Shown here piece by piece: positions 10,724 through 20,792 of a DNA stretch of 64,000 nucleotides. Source of the stretch: Hygrocybe punicea (taxonomy: Eukaryota; Basidiomycota; Agaricomycetes; Agaricales; Hygrophoraceae). Below the pieces are notes generated by a model, which saw only the letters and a list, made by a program, of their open reading frames with translations, was not told where the DNA came from and made no database searches. The stretch lies in assembly GCA_963556145.1 (NCBI GenBank), contig OY744467.1, forward strand, positions 5,580,001-5,644,000, read 5' to 3'. The position numbers and the translations under genes are program-made. Each line of letters starts with the position of its first letter. The stretch's first letter is position 1.

Positions 10724-11717
10724 TAGTGTATTGCACGGGTATGGGTAAACCTGCAGGTTTTGCCATGGGCACAGCCTTGGGTACAGGTTACTCGTGACCT
10801 TGAGTCAGTCATGGGTGATGTGTCACATTCAACAATGTGACCAAGGTACAACAGCTTAGCAGAGACCAGGCTTTGCCCTGGTCTCTGCTAAAGGTAAGTC
10901 TTTGTATCCTTTATCATTGTTATTTATTAATAATAATATATTACAGGGATTCAATCACTACAAGAACAAAAAGATGAAGATCAAAAAGACATGGCCAACA
11001 ACAATGGTGATGGCAATGGTGAAGGTGATGGCAAAGGGATGGCGAATGAGAGGTAAGACTGGGAAGTGGTGCACCCACTGCCCAGTTGCCAGGTATGTTT
11101 TATTTCTATGTCAAATCATTACTTAGGAAATTTACAGGTAAAACTAAATGGCCATGACAAAAATGACAAGGATGAGGACAGTGAAGGTGAGGGCAAGGGC
11201 CACAATGGCAATGTCAAGTGAAGAAAGACCAGGGTGTGGTGCACCCACCCCCTGGTCGCCAGGTGAGTCTCATTGGCAATTCCGCCAGCACAGGTCCACC
11301 AGCTGGGTCCAGCCCATGCATCCAACGATGCAATCACCCAGCTTTGCACCCACCACCCACTAACTATGCTGCACTGGGCAGGTACACCTGCACCCATTCC
11401 ACCTCATGCTCATGCGGCATGCATCAATCAACACATGTCTGGTGTCATGAGGTCAAAGGGCATGTATGCAACACCCACACCGATTCCACCTCACATCCAC
11501 CTGGCGTTGCATCAATTGACACACATCTGGTGTCATGAGGTCAATGGTAGGTGTGAGACCTGCTGGTTACCCGCTACGGGTATGGGTACAGGTTGGGTAC
11601 AGGTAGGAAATCAAGACCCAGCACAAAACCCATACCTGTGGTGACAGGTACAGGTATTCATGGGTATGGGTATGGGTATTCCCAAAAGTACATGGGGGTT
11701 ACCTGTGCAATACACTA
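10724..11717 (+). mobile_element. Non-autonomous hAT-type element A (994 bp)
   Basis: Starts TAGTGTATTGCACGGGTATG and ends with the matching inverted repeat (GTGCAATACACTA). A perfect 8-bp duplication CCCAGGAA flanks it (10716-10723, 11718-11725). Subterminal GGGTATGGGTA/ACAGGTA motifs sit at both ends. The interior has three hairpins (about 10860, 11060, 11230), each followed within about 15 bp by a donor-like GGTAAGT/GGTATGT/GGTGAGT and then an ACAG acceptor-like site, then two related CATCAAT(T/C) palindromes near 11420 and 11510. No transposase. Confidence 0.95.
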
Positions 11718-11900
11718 CCCAGGAAGTCCTACCACCATCTCAAGACACCCCATGGGCTTTCCATGTTATCCTTGCATGACCCATTTTTTCCAGTATACCC
11801 AACCTTGCACCCACTTGTTCAGCTTGCTGCAAACCTCTCCAGAACACCCCATGGAAGCAGTCCATGCCATTTTCAGACTCTCACCACACTTTACCACATC

Positions 11901-12378
11901 TAGTGTATTGCACAGGTATGGGTAAACCCATGGGTTTTGCCACAGGTATAGCCTGGGGTATGGGTATGGGTACGGATTCCTGGACCCGCCAGCTTTTTTT
12001 TAAGCCCTTGATCATCCAAAACAGTAAAGTATTGACTGTCATCAGCAAAACAACCATCAGCAATATAGCTCTGCCATGCGCTGTGCAGACACCCATAGAG
12101 CCATAGATTCATAGACTACTTCTTATACTATCCAGAGCTGTACAGCTCTATGTAGCTCTTGACAATCTAAGCCAAGTGTCTATGAGTGTCTATAGCCTCT
12201 ATGTTCACCTGCCATTTATCTATACATTCTACAGCAAAATGGCTGTTTTGCTGATGGTTTTGGATGATCCAGGGCTTAAAATGATGGGTAAACCCATGGG
12301 TATTGTACCCACAGGTCCTATGGGTGTGGGTATGGGTACAGCTAAAAATACCTGGGGGGTTACCCATGCAAAACACTA
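11901..12378 (+). mobile_element. Non-autonomous hAT-type element B (478 bp)
   Basis: Same terminal type as element A (TAGTGTATTGCACAGGTATG ... GCAAAACACTA). The 8-bp duplication has one mismatch (11893-11900 ACCACATC, 12379-12386 GCCACATC). It has GGGTATGGGTA subterminal repeats but lacks the hairpin/intron modules of A, so it is a shorter deletion derivative or sister. About 12000-12030 and 12250-12275 are a small internal inverted repeat (CTTGATCATCCAAAAC / GTTTTGGATGATCCAGG). Confidence 0.9.
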
Positions 12379-12639
12379 GCCACATCACCACAATGTGAAC
12401 CCATGTTTCCTTATTTTTGACATTTTAGATACTGATTGTTTAATGAATCACCAGGTTCAGCCTTCAGGCTGGAGAGACATCAACCAGTGCATGTGCCATC
12501 ACATCTGTATGTGGTATGTTTGGCTAGAATAATTTGATAAACTCACCAGAGACAGAGTGTAAATGTCAAAGGTGTATGATTTCAATCACCAAGAACAAGT
12601 CTGGGCCATCAAAGATTATGCTCCTGGTTCTCACAAACA

Positions 12640-13432
12640 CAGACAACAAATCCAGAGCAACTCCATGAATGGGGTGCTGGTCAAAGTCAGTGATTACTGC
12701 AAGCTGCTTATACAATTGCAATTGCATTCCTGTGTCTATTGCATTTTGATGAGGTCCTCAAGATCCAAGTACAAGATATTGAAGTGGTCTCTAATTCTTG
12801 TATCATACTCACCCTGGTCTTGCAAAATGAGCAGCCAATTTGGAGGTGAGTTGCATGGTCTTCATTTGGAGGAGCTGAAATCATCATCTCTGTTGTCCAG
12901 AAATCAACTGAAGCCTTTCTCTCTCCATGCACTACCTGAGGCAGAAGCTCATCTGTGCCCAGTTCAAGCCCTGGCTGAATGGGTTGGCTGAGTCTCAGAT
13001 TCAACAGGGCTATATCTTTTGCAAATTGCAAGATTGGCAATCAGGGGATCGTGTTGCAACTGCAAACCAGCCAACAGTATGTCACTATCTCTCTGCTTTA
13101 TTCTCATAGAACAGATGGGTTGACAACAATGAGCAGGCCTCAGAACAGTTCCTTGAGCTGTTCAGGAACAACCTGATTGATATTGGTATTGATCCTCATC
13201 CATATGGGACTCACTCATTCAGGCATGGTGGTTGCCAATACTGAACATAGGTGGCCATTATGCCAGATTTGTGATTGGGGAGGATGGAGCACAGACTTCA
13301 CAAACTTGACCATTGTCAGGTATCTGATCTCATGGAATGATGATCCAACACTTCCAAGAGAGGACTTTTTCAATCCAGCTCATCTTCCAGCTGTCAAATG
13401 CCATGCATGTGGCAGGTCCTGTAATTGTGCTT
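12640..13432 (+). pseudogene. Tyrosine recombinase-like pseudogene (Crypton/YR family)
   Basis: Fragments in several frames read like a fungal tyrosine recombinase: an LHFDEVLKIQVQDIEVV-like segment (about 12730-12800), HALPEAEAHLCPVQALAEWV (12927-12990), QQGYIFCKLQDW (about 13000-13040), then FLELFRNNLIDIGIDPHPYG and THSFRHGGCQY (13150-13235). It ends with ICDWGGWSTDF and IVRYLISWNDDP plus CHACGRSCNCA. THSFRHG supplies the H-x-x-R box, and IVRYL has a candidate nucleophile Tyr. The box-I Arg appears lost (LLHFDE). Frame changes and one probable intron at about 13075-13110 mark it as inactive. Terminal repeats were not found. Confidence 0.6.
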
Positions 13433-13534
13433 AAAACATTGTAATAATATCCTATGTCCTTCATTTTCTCATAACAATAAAAATTACTGGAGCATGGCTA
13501 GATTACAGGAAGAGACTAGCCAGCTTTATGTAGT

Positions 13535-14371
13535 TCATGGTAACATTTGGAGATGGATGTTGGCTTGGTCATGGTGACCACAGCAATACTGGAACAACTC
13601 AGAGAACCTGTCCACATTCTCAGCTTTGGCCTGGTCAGCAATCAACTCACCAGTAGTCAGCCACTGCTGTTGAAGATGGTGAGTGATGGTTGTGAAGGTC
13701 ACATGGGTGCCATTCTCATGGCTAAACTCAGTCCAAAAATGTTCTGGACCGTGCTGACACCGACAGCCTGAGAGCCACATGCATGTTGTCAGTCTGCGAA
13801 AAATGTTGGAGAAAACCACTGACCTTTCATTTCATCCACTTGGACTTGGTTCCCTTCCATTGATCCTTCTTCACATACCGGTAGACTTGTGGCCAGTAGA
13901 CCAGTGGGATGGGGTAGCCACCAATCACGAGAGGAGACATCCCACTGGTGTACCATCGGAAAAAGAGACAGCTGGGGGATCAGGTACTGACTCCAAGGTG
14001 AACTCAAGGATATGCCCATCACCCAGGACAAGTTGACAGTTGGAATCCAAGATGAGGGCTAAGATTGAGATCTGGGTGCTCTTGCCAGATGTGGCTGACA
14101 AAGACCAATGGGTTTCGCCAGGAAATGGCATGATGTGAGGATGAACCAGCGGTGCAGAGTGGTCCATGACTGCACTTGCAGCAGAGAGGAGTGGGTTGTG
14201 GTTGATGTGTGGTAATATGGTGGTGCATTTGCTGGAGCAAATCATGAAGGTCAGTGGTACTCTGTATCTGAAGGGGGTCAGGTGGTTGAGGTGGTGGATG
14301 GAGAGCATAGGGGGCCTGCAATAACAGCGCATCAATGTGAGGACATCACATACATGGGTCACAAGTTGCAT
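13535..14371 (-). other. Unrecognised minus-strand open stretches next to the YR pseudogene
   Basis: Two minus-strand frames (14371-13925 and 13819-13535) give coherent protein-like text, for example ETHWSLSATSGKSTQISILA and PPAVSFSDGTPVGCLLS, then HFWTEFSHENGTHVTF. Between them (about 13925-13820) the frame is broken by stops. I do not recognise the family. Position beside the recombinase remnant suggests a second ORF of the same element, but that is inference. Confidence 0.3.
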
Positions 14372-14448
14372 ACTGAGTTCAATGCCAGCAGGTGAAATTG
14401 TTCACATTCGGCTGCTGATCTGTATATGGAAACAGGGCGACCGCCCTC

Positions 14449-14709
14449 TTGGCCTACAATCAACAGCAAAATATTAGTGCATCATCGCAAGAGAATGAGG
14501 AGACTTACCCATGGGATAAGTTGCTGCCTTTGCTCAGCCGTTCGAGTATCCCTCGAGCGCTCCGTTGGGAGCACATGGAGGACCTTGCCATTCTTGTCAG
14601 GGATGCCATGGCCAAGAAGGGCCTCATGGCGCTGAGTCAACTGCTTACTTTGAGATTTTTTAATACCGAGCCTTGGCCCTTTATACGCCCAGCATGCACC
14701 GGGAATTAA
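14449..14709 (+). other. Unrecognised 86-codon open frame
   Basis: Begins after GGCCTACAATC and reads through SSQENEETYPWDKLLPLL and HMEDLAILVRDAMAKKG. Charged, helix-prone text without a recognisable domain. Could be part of the same decayed element as the recombinase. Confidence 0.25.
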
Positions 14710-14891
14710 ATGACATGATAGTGCAGGTGAGCTTGATGGACAGCAGAGATGTCACTCAATTGAGAAAAACACACCTGTCCCATTCATTTCGGTCAGCGCT
14801 GAAGGCCCTGAGATTGGCAGCTTGAAGTCATGACACCACTCCTTCAGAATTCGTTTCAGTTGGCCGAGCCTGAGCTTACGGTGTCAGCTGA

Positions 14892-15284
14892 TCACAGGAC
14901 AATTGCAAGTAAAACCCTTTCAGGCAAAAGACAAAAAGCGGACTGCAGTGGGCTCACTTCAAATTGTCCATTTTGGCCCCCACTCAACCCAGAAAATGGG
15001 AGCGAATTGGCCTCATCAACACACTGTGATGCTTCTTCTGCCAATGGGGGGGCTGGTTCTGGACTTGAGGTGGGTTTGGGGGATGACACCTGTCCATCGG
15101 CCATGATCAGGTCCTCATGGCACCCACTGGAGGAGATGCTCGTCTTGAAGAAGTGGCTGGCATAGGGGCACAGAGATGTGAGGAGGAATGAGGTCAAGCC
15201 AATGAAGAAGCACACCAGCAAAATGACAAAGACTCCGATCCTGAGATCAGGGAGATCTCGGGGCAGGCACAGGCAGGAGTACAC
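14892..15284 (-). other. Minus-strand ORF with one membrane segment
   Basis: The N-terminal part has a hydrophobic helix after RDLPDLRIG (VFVILLVCFFIG) and resembles the first helix of fungal ZIP-type metal transporters (L-R-I-G-x-x-F-V-I-L). The rest is low-complexity Ser/Pro/Glu. If genuine it is only a fragment; the match is weak. Confidence 0.2.
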
Positions 15285-15286
15285 CT

Positions 15287-16499
15287 AACTTTAGTACTAT
15301 TGGCTATTCCAAATAGCTATCAGTGATTGAATAGCTAGAAATAATGGTGTGGGAGGACATACTGACAAATAGCTTGCTCTGCCACAAATAGCTACTTCTG
15401 AGTGTGAATAGCTAGTATCATAGCATCGGTAACATGTGACTTGGCACCTCAAGTCAGATATATTATTTATGGCGCTTTCAAAACTAATGACATTTCAAAA
15501 AACAAATTTGTTAAGTTTGGGGACCTAAGCAAATATTGTAACTCATGAAATACTGCACAGATTTACATGATTGTAGGATGAAGTTTCATCCAAATTTCAA
15601 GGGCTAGCCACTCCTGTATTTAAATTTAGGAAATATTCAGATTATTGATAGTTACAGGTGCATTTCTGCATTTCAGTGACTAATACTTGTACAATGAATA
15701 ACTTTACAAGGAATGCTCAGATTTACAAGATTGTAGGGAGAAAACCATTCCATTTTTGAAGGGCTAGAAGCTCACATACTGGCATTTTGCTTAATTTGAG
15801 GTTTTGCACAGGTAATAAGTATGTGCCTTGTTGGGATAAATATGGTCTTAATGCCCAAAAGTATACAAAATCCCGGTATGCGAGCTTCTAGCTCTTCAAA
15901 AATGGAATGGTTTTCTCCCTACAATCTTATAAATCTGAGCATTCCTTGTAAAGTTATTCATTGTACAAGTATTAATCACTGAAATCCAGAAATGCACCTG
16001 TAACTATCAATAATCTAAATATTTCCTAAATTTAAATACAGGAGTGGCTAGCCCTTGAAATTTGGATGAAACTTCATCCTACAATCATGTAAATCTGTGC
16101 AGTATTTCATGAGTTACAATATTTGCTCAGGTCCCCAAACTTAACAAATTTGTTTTTTGAAATGTCATTAGTTTTGAAAAGTGCAATAAGAGCCCTACAC
16201 TGAGTACTATGTAGTATACTGTACATTGTGACCAACAGTTCAGCTCAAATTATTGGGCAGTCTGGCAAGATTCCTCTGCTCAAGAATTGAAGCAGCAACG
16301 CCCTGGCTCAAAGCAACAATGCATGCAGATAACTTTTACTTTTGAATTGCCTCAAGCACATTCCTGAATAGCTAGAGTTGGCCCCAAAAGCTCCTAAGAG
16401 CAGAATAGTTATTTAGGAAGCAGATGTAGCTATTTGTGCTGTTCTCTAGCTATTCATGTATATTTCTAGCTATTCCGAATAGCGAATAGTACTAAAGTT
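15287..16499. mobile_element. TIR element with AATAGCTA subterminal repeats (1,213 bp)
   Basis: Ends AACTTTAGTACTATTGGCTA and the complement of AACTTTAGTACTATTCGCTA. Roughly a dozen AATAGCTA/TAGCTATT copies lie in both subterminal regions (15305-15420, 16370-16490), as in hAT-like elements whose transposase binds subterminal repeats. A target duplication is not clear (GTACACCT against GTAGTACC). The middle is filled by the foldback at about 15460-16190. No coding sequence. Confidence 0.75.
15460..16190. repeat. Long foldback element nested in the TIR element
   Basis: Arms of about 320 bp: 15470-15790 is the near-perfect reverse complement of 15880-16185 (for example AAAACTAATGACATTTC against GAAATGTCATTAGTTTT). 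Loop about 90 bp. Each arm contains the CTCATGAAATACTGCA and TTGTAGGGAGAAAA...AAGGGCTAG phrases found in the other foldbacks, so it belongs to the same superfamily though its ends differ. Confidence 0.85.
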
Positions 16500-16942
16500 G
16501 TAGTACCACCACAGGCAGAGAAGCTTTGCTGCTGTCGTCGTGGGTAGCTGTTGAGTGGGGAGTCAGCCCTAATCAGCCCTAGTCAGCCCTTGAAAGCAAG
16601 TGCCTCGGGTCCCCAGCGCCATCGATTGCTGTTGCGGCACAGTGGGGGGCAAAAACGGTGAGCAGTGAGCACAATATCTTATTTGCGACGTTGTTTGCGT
16701 GCATTGACACCCAGAAGCCCGTTCCTCGAACCGTGAATCTCCAGATACTATGAAGACATTCAACAACCCTTGAGCTGAACCAGATCAAAATCTCGGTGAG
16801 TTGTTTGCCAGAACAAAAAAAGTCCAGCGGAGATTCCCGGAAAGGCATACCATTCCTTTCCGGGGGTCTCCGCCAAGCTTCGTCATCGTTCCGCCTTCAG
16901 TCATCGTTCCGCTTCAGTCATCCCCTCCCCTAGACTTTATAG
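16500..16942. other. Intergenic region upstream of cytochrome c
   Basis: No gene. 16560-16590 has a triple TCAGCCCTAATCAGCCCTAG-like tandem repeat. 16860-16920 has repeated TCATCGTTCCGC(C)TTCAG motifs close to the cytochrome c start, which could be promoter elements. Confidence 0.5.
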
Positions 16943-17575
16943 ATGCCTTACTCAGCTGGTACTCTGCGGTTTCTCGAACTATTATGATTAGTATACTGAA
17001 CATCTACCATCAGGTGATTCTGCGAAGGGTGCCAGCCTTTTCAAAACACGCTGCGCGCAATGCCATACTGTTGTTGCTGGCGAGCCCAATAAAGTTGGTC
17101 CAAATCTGCATGGGTGCGTTTCGACTTTTATTACGCCGCGGCGGATGCCTGATCAACTTCAATTGCCAGACTTTTCGGGCGCAAAAGTGGGCAAGTCGAA
17201 GGCTATTCATACACAGCCGCCAATGTCAACAAGGGTGTGCATTGGGACGAAGCCACCCTATTCGAATACCTCGAGAATCCCAAAAAGGTGGAGCAAGTTT
17301 ACCAGCTCACCACCATAACAGCCAAAATGTTGACGTACACTGCAGTATATTCCTGGAACAAAAATGGCCTTTGCTGGCCTGAAGAAAGAGAAAGATAGGA
17401 ACGACCTAATCTCATGGTTGAAGGATGCTGTACGTGCCTACCTTACCTGTTTTACTAGTTCTAATTCATGCACTTCGGCGTAGACTGCGTAATACTGATA
17501 CACTTCTACCATCCTATACTTCCCATTTTAGTTACTCGAAGAATCCAGACCGTATATGGTCGAATATTTGATTGA
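16943..17575 (+). CDS. CYC1: Cytochrome c
   Basis: Mobile electron carrier of the mitochondrial intermembrane space, passing electrons from complex III to cytochrome oxidase. Coding exons: 16943-16958, 17014-17113, 17170-17287, 17346-17429 and a short last exon best placed at 17549-17575, giving about 114 residues (family usually 104-112). The haem-binding C-x-x-C-H is seen as [16 protein letters not shown], followed by [29 protein letters not shown] and [20 protein letters not shown] with the axial Met in GTKMAF. The start was chosen because MPYSAG joins in phase to [10 protein letters not shown] after a 55-nt intron. The first coding exon is only 16 nt. All introns have GT-AG borders. The last exon is the least certain; an alternative acceptor at 17531 would give a longer tail. 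The larger open frame 16801-17382 is out of frame with these motifs. Confidence 0.9.
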
Positions 17576-18209
17576 TTGGAACGGTGTCGTTATTCGAAAA
17601 GTCGTGCACATTGTATGTCCTGGTGAGGTTGTCAGATGGAAGCTGTTGAAGCAGCCTTCAACAAAACCCGTCGTGTGCCAGCGATTGCACGCAGTCCCTC
17701 CATGAGTGAATGATGGAGGTCCAGCCGTGACCGGAGTCATAGAAATAGGTCGTCAGAATCCCTTTCACGCTTATTAGTAGCAGTCGGATTTGGAGGTAAG
17801 GGAAGTTGCCAATAATTTCAAGGCCAGTCCGGATAGTATGTCCCTACAAAATTGGAATTTAGTAACCCAGATGGTGTAATCGTACCACCATGTGCGACCA
17901 GTCCAATAGAACACATAAACATGAGTTGTGAAGAGTTGGTAATAGTACGCTTGTCTCGCGGGTCCCTTCTCAAAATAGCAGGAGCAGCTGGCGGCAGATC
18001 GTCCTGCAGTGTGCAGGCAAAATCTCTCAACAACAGCTTCTCAAATTAATTGACCGGGACAGAACGGGGGGCATTCTGCAGTCAGAAAACTGGTGAGATA
18101 CATTACAATCTCTTTCCTTTCTTTCTCTCTCTCTTTTCCAACTTGAATAAACTTGAATTCGTCGCCGTCTCCACAGACTTAGGACATAGGCCAGTATTCC
18201 AGTCGCAAA
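17576..18209. other. Region between cytochrome c and the next gene
   Basis: Partly 3' UTR. A minus-strand open stretch (18033-17818) reads RDFACTLQDDLPPAAPAIL and could be a gene fragment, but no family is recognised. A plausible 5' UTR intron of the next gene ends at CTCCACAG (about 18175). Confidence 0.3.
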
Positions 18210-19219
18210 ATGATGACAACTACAATCTCGTTAACCCCGGAGGGGTCCGCAACGATACCCTCGTTAACCCCTCAGCCTTCTGGCCTCCGGAACGCCCTCA
18301 TCATCGATCTTGGCTTCATGCAAGACAATGACCACAGCCATGAAGAAGCACCACCCCCCGAGGCATATTCTCTGTTCCGCGACCGACTCCATGCTGTCGT
18401 TGCACGTGATGTCGCTGACTCGAAGAACCCCGATTACCAGCATATCGATATGGTTCGCATTGAACGACCCACCTACTACGAGCGACCGAGCCCGCTGACC
18501 TGGAGAACCCTGGATGGCCTTCGTCCGTGTCACCTTGAGCTGTACTGTGGTTGGACATGGCACCTCTCGACGAGCTGCAGACCAGCTGGCCCCTCGAGAG
18601 TGTGGTCATCTCCACTGCCTGTGGCGACAAACTGGCCTCGAAGTACCTGTACTCCATCTCATCGCTCACGCTGCATTATTGCTGCAGCATATCTTTTGCA
18701 CCTTTCGCCAAGCCTAGCGCTTTACGCCACCTCACGATCATCGAGAATGACGCGGTTGACATCTTCATTGACATGCGCACCAACACTGGAATCGCCGACA
18801 ACATCCAGACGCTCACAATTCACAGTACAAATGACTGTGACTTCAACCAGTTCGAGTCAGCCGAGTTTTTCGATACTCTAAAAATGTGTTCTACGTTGTT
18901 GTCGCTTGACCTAGCGCTGCTGCACGAGTCTTTGGAAAGACCTGGTATGGAGAATCTTTCAGGATATTTTATTCAACTTCCACCCCATTTCCCACCCAAC
19001 CTCGAGCATCTGCACATCAGGGGACCTTCAACATACACGATTGATGACATATCGGCGTGGTTCCAATGCGCCGTCGATCCCATCTGGCTACCTAATTTGA
19101 AAACAATATCGTTCCGCCTCGACTTGCCGAACCAGCTTGAGTTGCCTGGGATTGATGCTGCCCAACAATTCCTTGCCACATTGGCTGCAAACCGACCGGC
19201 GCTTTCCATCATTCGCTGA
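18210..19219 (+). pseudogene. Leucine-rich hypothetical protein with an apparent frameshift
   Basis: From ATG 18210 the first frame runs through RNALIIDLGF, YSLFRDRLHAVVARDV and HLELYCGWTW. At about 18550 the coherent protein text switches to the +2 frame and continues to a stop at 19217-19219 (DMAPLDELQTSWPLESVVIS, YLYSISSLTLHYCC, SALRHLTIIEN, LLSLDLALLHE, PPNLEHLHIRGPS). The leucine spacing resembles the F-box/LRR-like hypothetical proteins common in mushrooms; no F-box is visible. No GT-AG pair could bridge the switch, so it is either a real frameshift (pseudogene) or a base error. Combined length would be about 335 residues. Confidence 0.6.
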
Positions 19220-19637
19220 CTTTGACTGCCAATGGTAGTCTCACATAGGTAACGTCGGTATTGGACTCTTTTATTTTTTATTTTTCATAACCCTTTTCCT
19301 TCAAGGAAATAGTTGAGTCAAATTTCGCAATGTTCAAGGCTTAGATGTACATCGCCGTGTTGCTATGTAGACACATCGTACTGTAAGAGCACCAGTATCA
19401 TAGTGTAATAAAAGTGTATACACCGCATTGCAGACTCAATTCATTTGCTTCGCAGTTGTCTTCTAACAAACACAAAGAATGAGTGTAAATTAAGTCTATG
19501 TACGAATTTGGCAAGTTGTGGCGCGTCTGCCTCTCAGCTCGTGCCACTCCCACTTGCCACTCCAAAAGATCTTCCCTGCTCAATAGAGCAGATTATCTCT
19601 TTCATTTCTCTCCGAAAGTCACACACCAACTTCTCTG
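19220..19637. other. Intergenic, probable left end of the DIRS-like element
   Basis: AT-rich 3' region to about 19440, then sequence leading into the retroelement gag. No gene seen and the exact left border of the element was not found. Confidence 0.4.
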
Positions 19638-20529
19638 ATGCCTCAACTTCTCTTCGACCCTGCCCAACTCCAGTGCCCGGACTATACATCTCTCTTTTAT
19701 GCCCCAACCCGAGCACCCTTTGTCAATGCCGCCACGACAGAGGCCCAAGCGGTACAACTGCTCACCAACATCTGGACTGCAGGTAATGACCTAGAAAAGC
19801 AATTATGGCAAGATCAGCTACACAACGACGCGGCGGAGCAAGCAGAACAGTTTTTACAGGCCCAAGCAGCCGCGGAACAACACGCTCTCCTAGCCGCCCA
19901 AGAACGAGAGGACGTGCGAAAGGAAGAGATGAAGAAGAACAAGACCAAGTACATCCCCATCCCGAATCGGCCGATGCCCTCCATCACCCCCGTCTTCGCG
20001 TCCAACTACGCCACTAAAAAGATGGACAAAGGGCAATACGTCGAACTCTGGTACTACACTAATGAGGGCCTAGACGAGGCCATGCAAGCACACGCCACAG
20101 TCGACGACGATGCCATGGTGATGGCCCGGAAACCCGATGGCTCGACATCCTGGGTACCCGCTGCCGCTGCCAGAGACTCCAACAAGGCCCTCGACGACAG
20201 GGACATCAAATGGGAAGATTTCTGTCAAGCCATCCCCTGGATGATCCTCGCCATGGAGGAGGCCGACTGGCCAGCCGATCGCGTGGCCATGCTTGCCTCC
20301 TTCTGGGGCAAGCTTCAGATCCATGAGATGCGGTCCTCCCGCGACCCCCTTGACCAGAAGGCCCTGCTCTTATACCAGGCTAGACAACGACGGCTATGGC
20401 ACCTTGCCATCCCCTCACCCCGCGGCGCCTACAACATCTCCATAATAGATGAATCCGTCTTGCGTAAAACGAAAGAGGAGGTTTATTGGGAAGATCAGAA
20501 GCATAGAGACAATACCAGGGACTTCCGCG
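19638..20529 (+). CDS. DIRS-like gag ORF
   Basis: About 297 codons from ATG 19638 to a splice donor GTGAGT at about 20530. The protein has a Gln/Ala-rich helical stretch (EQAEQFLQAQAAAEQHALLA) and a KKNKTKYIPIPNRPMP segment. A C-terminal region with WEDFCQAIPWMILAME and QARQRRLWHLAIPSPRGAYN follows the pattern of ORF1 in basidiomycete DIRS-like elements. It is a structural gag-type protein by position; it should package element RNA. Intact over this exon, unlike the downstream genes. Confidence 0.6.
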
Positions 20530-20642
20530 TGAGTCCCCCCTCCTTCCATCCAATGATAGATCACTTGCTGACTGTTGCCCCCCCCGATTTCCCTCTACCA
20601 TTATCCATCTAAAACGACAACCTCCACCTTCCTTTGCATCGC

Positions 20643-20766
20643 GCATGCCTCCTCTTTGCTCCATGCATGCCTTCTCTTTGCTATATGCATGCCCCTTATT
20701 TGCTCCACGCATGCCACACACTTGCTCCACGCATGCCACACCCTTGCTCCATGCATGCCCTCCACA
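20643..20766. repeat. 22-bp minisatellite inside a probable gag intron
   Basis: GCATGCC recurs at 20643, 20665, 20687, 20709, 20731 and 20753, an exact 22-bp period with diverged units (GCATGCCACACACTTGCTCC and similar). It lies in a probable intron running from about 20530 (GTGAGT) to about 20792 (CGCTCAG). Confidence 0.9.
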
Positions 20767-20792
20767 CCCGCACCCTACGCATCCACGCGCTC

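Noticed and set aside
10735..12375. GGGTA-rich arrays as internal telomere repeats
   Set aside because: They sit only at the ends of elements with TIRs and 8-bp duplications, occur in both orientations and are not tandem TTAGGG.
16801..17382. 193-codon open frame over the cytochrome c locus
   Set aside because: It is out of frame with [15 protein letters not shown] and YIPGTKMAF, which are joined by consensus introns.
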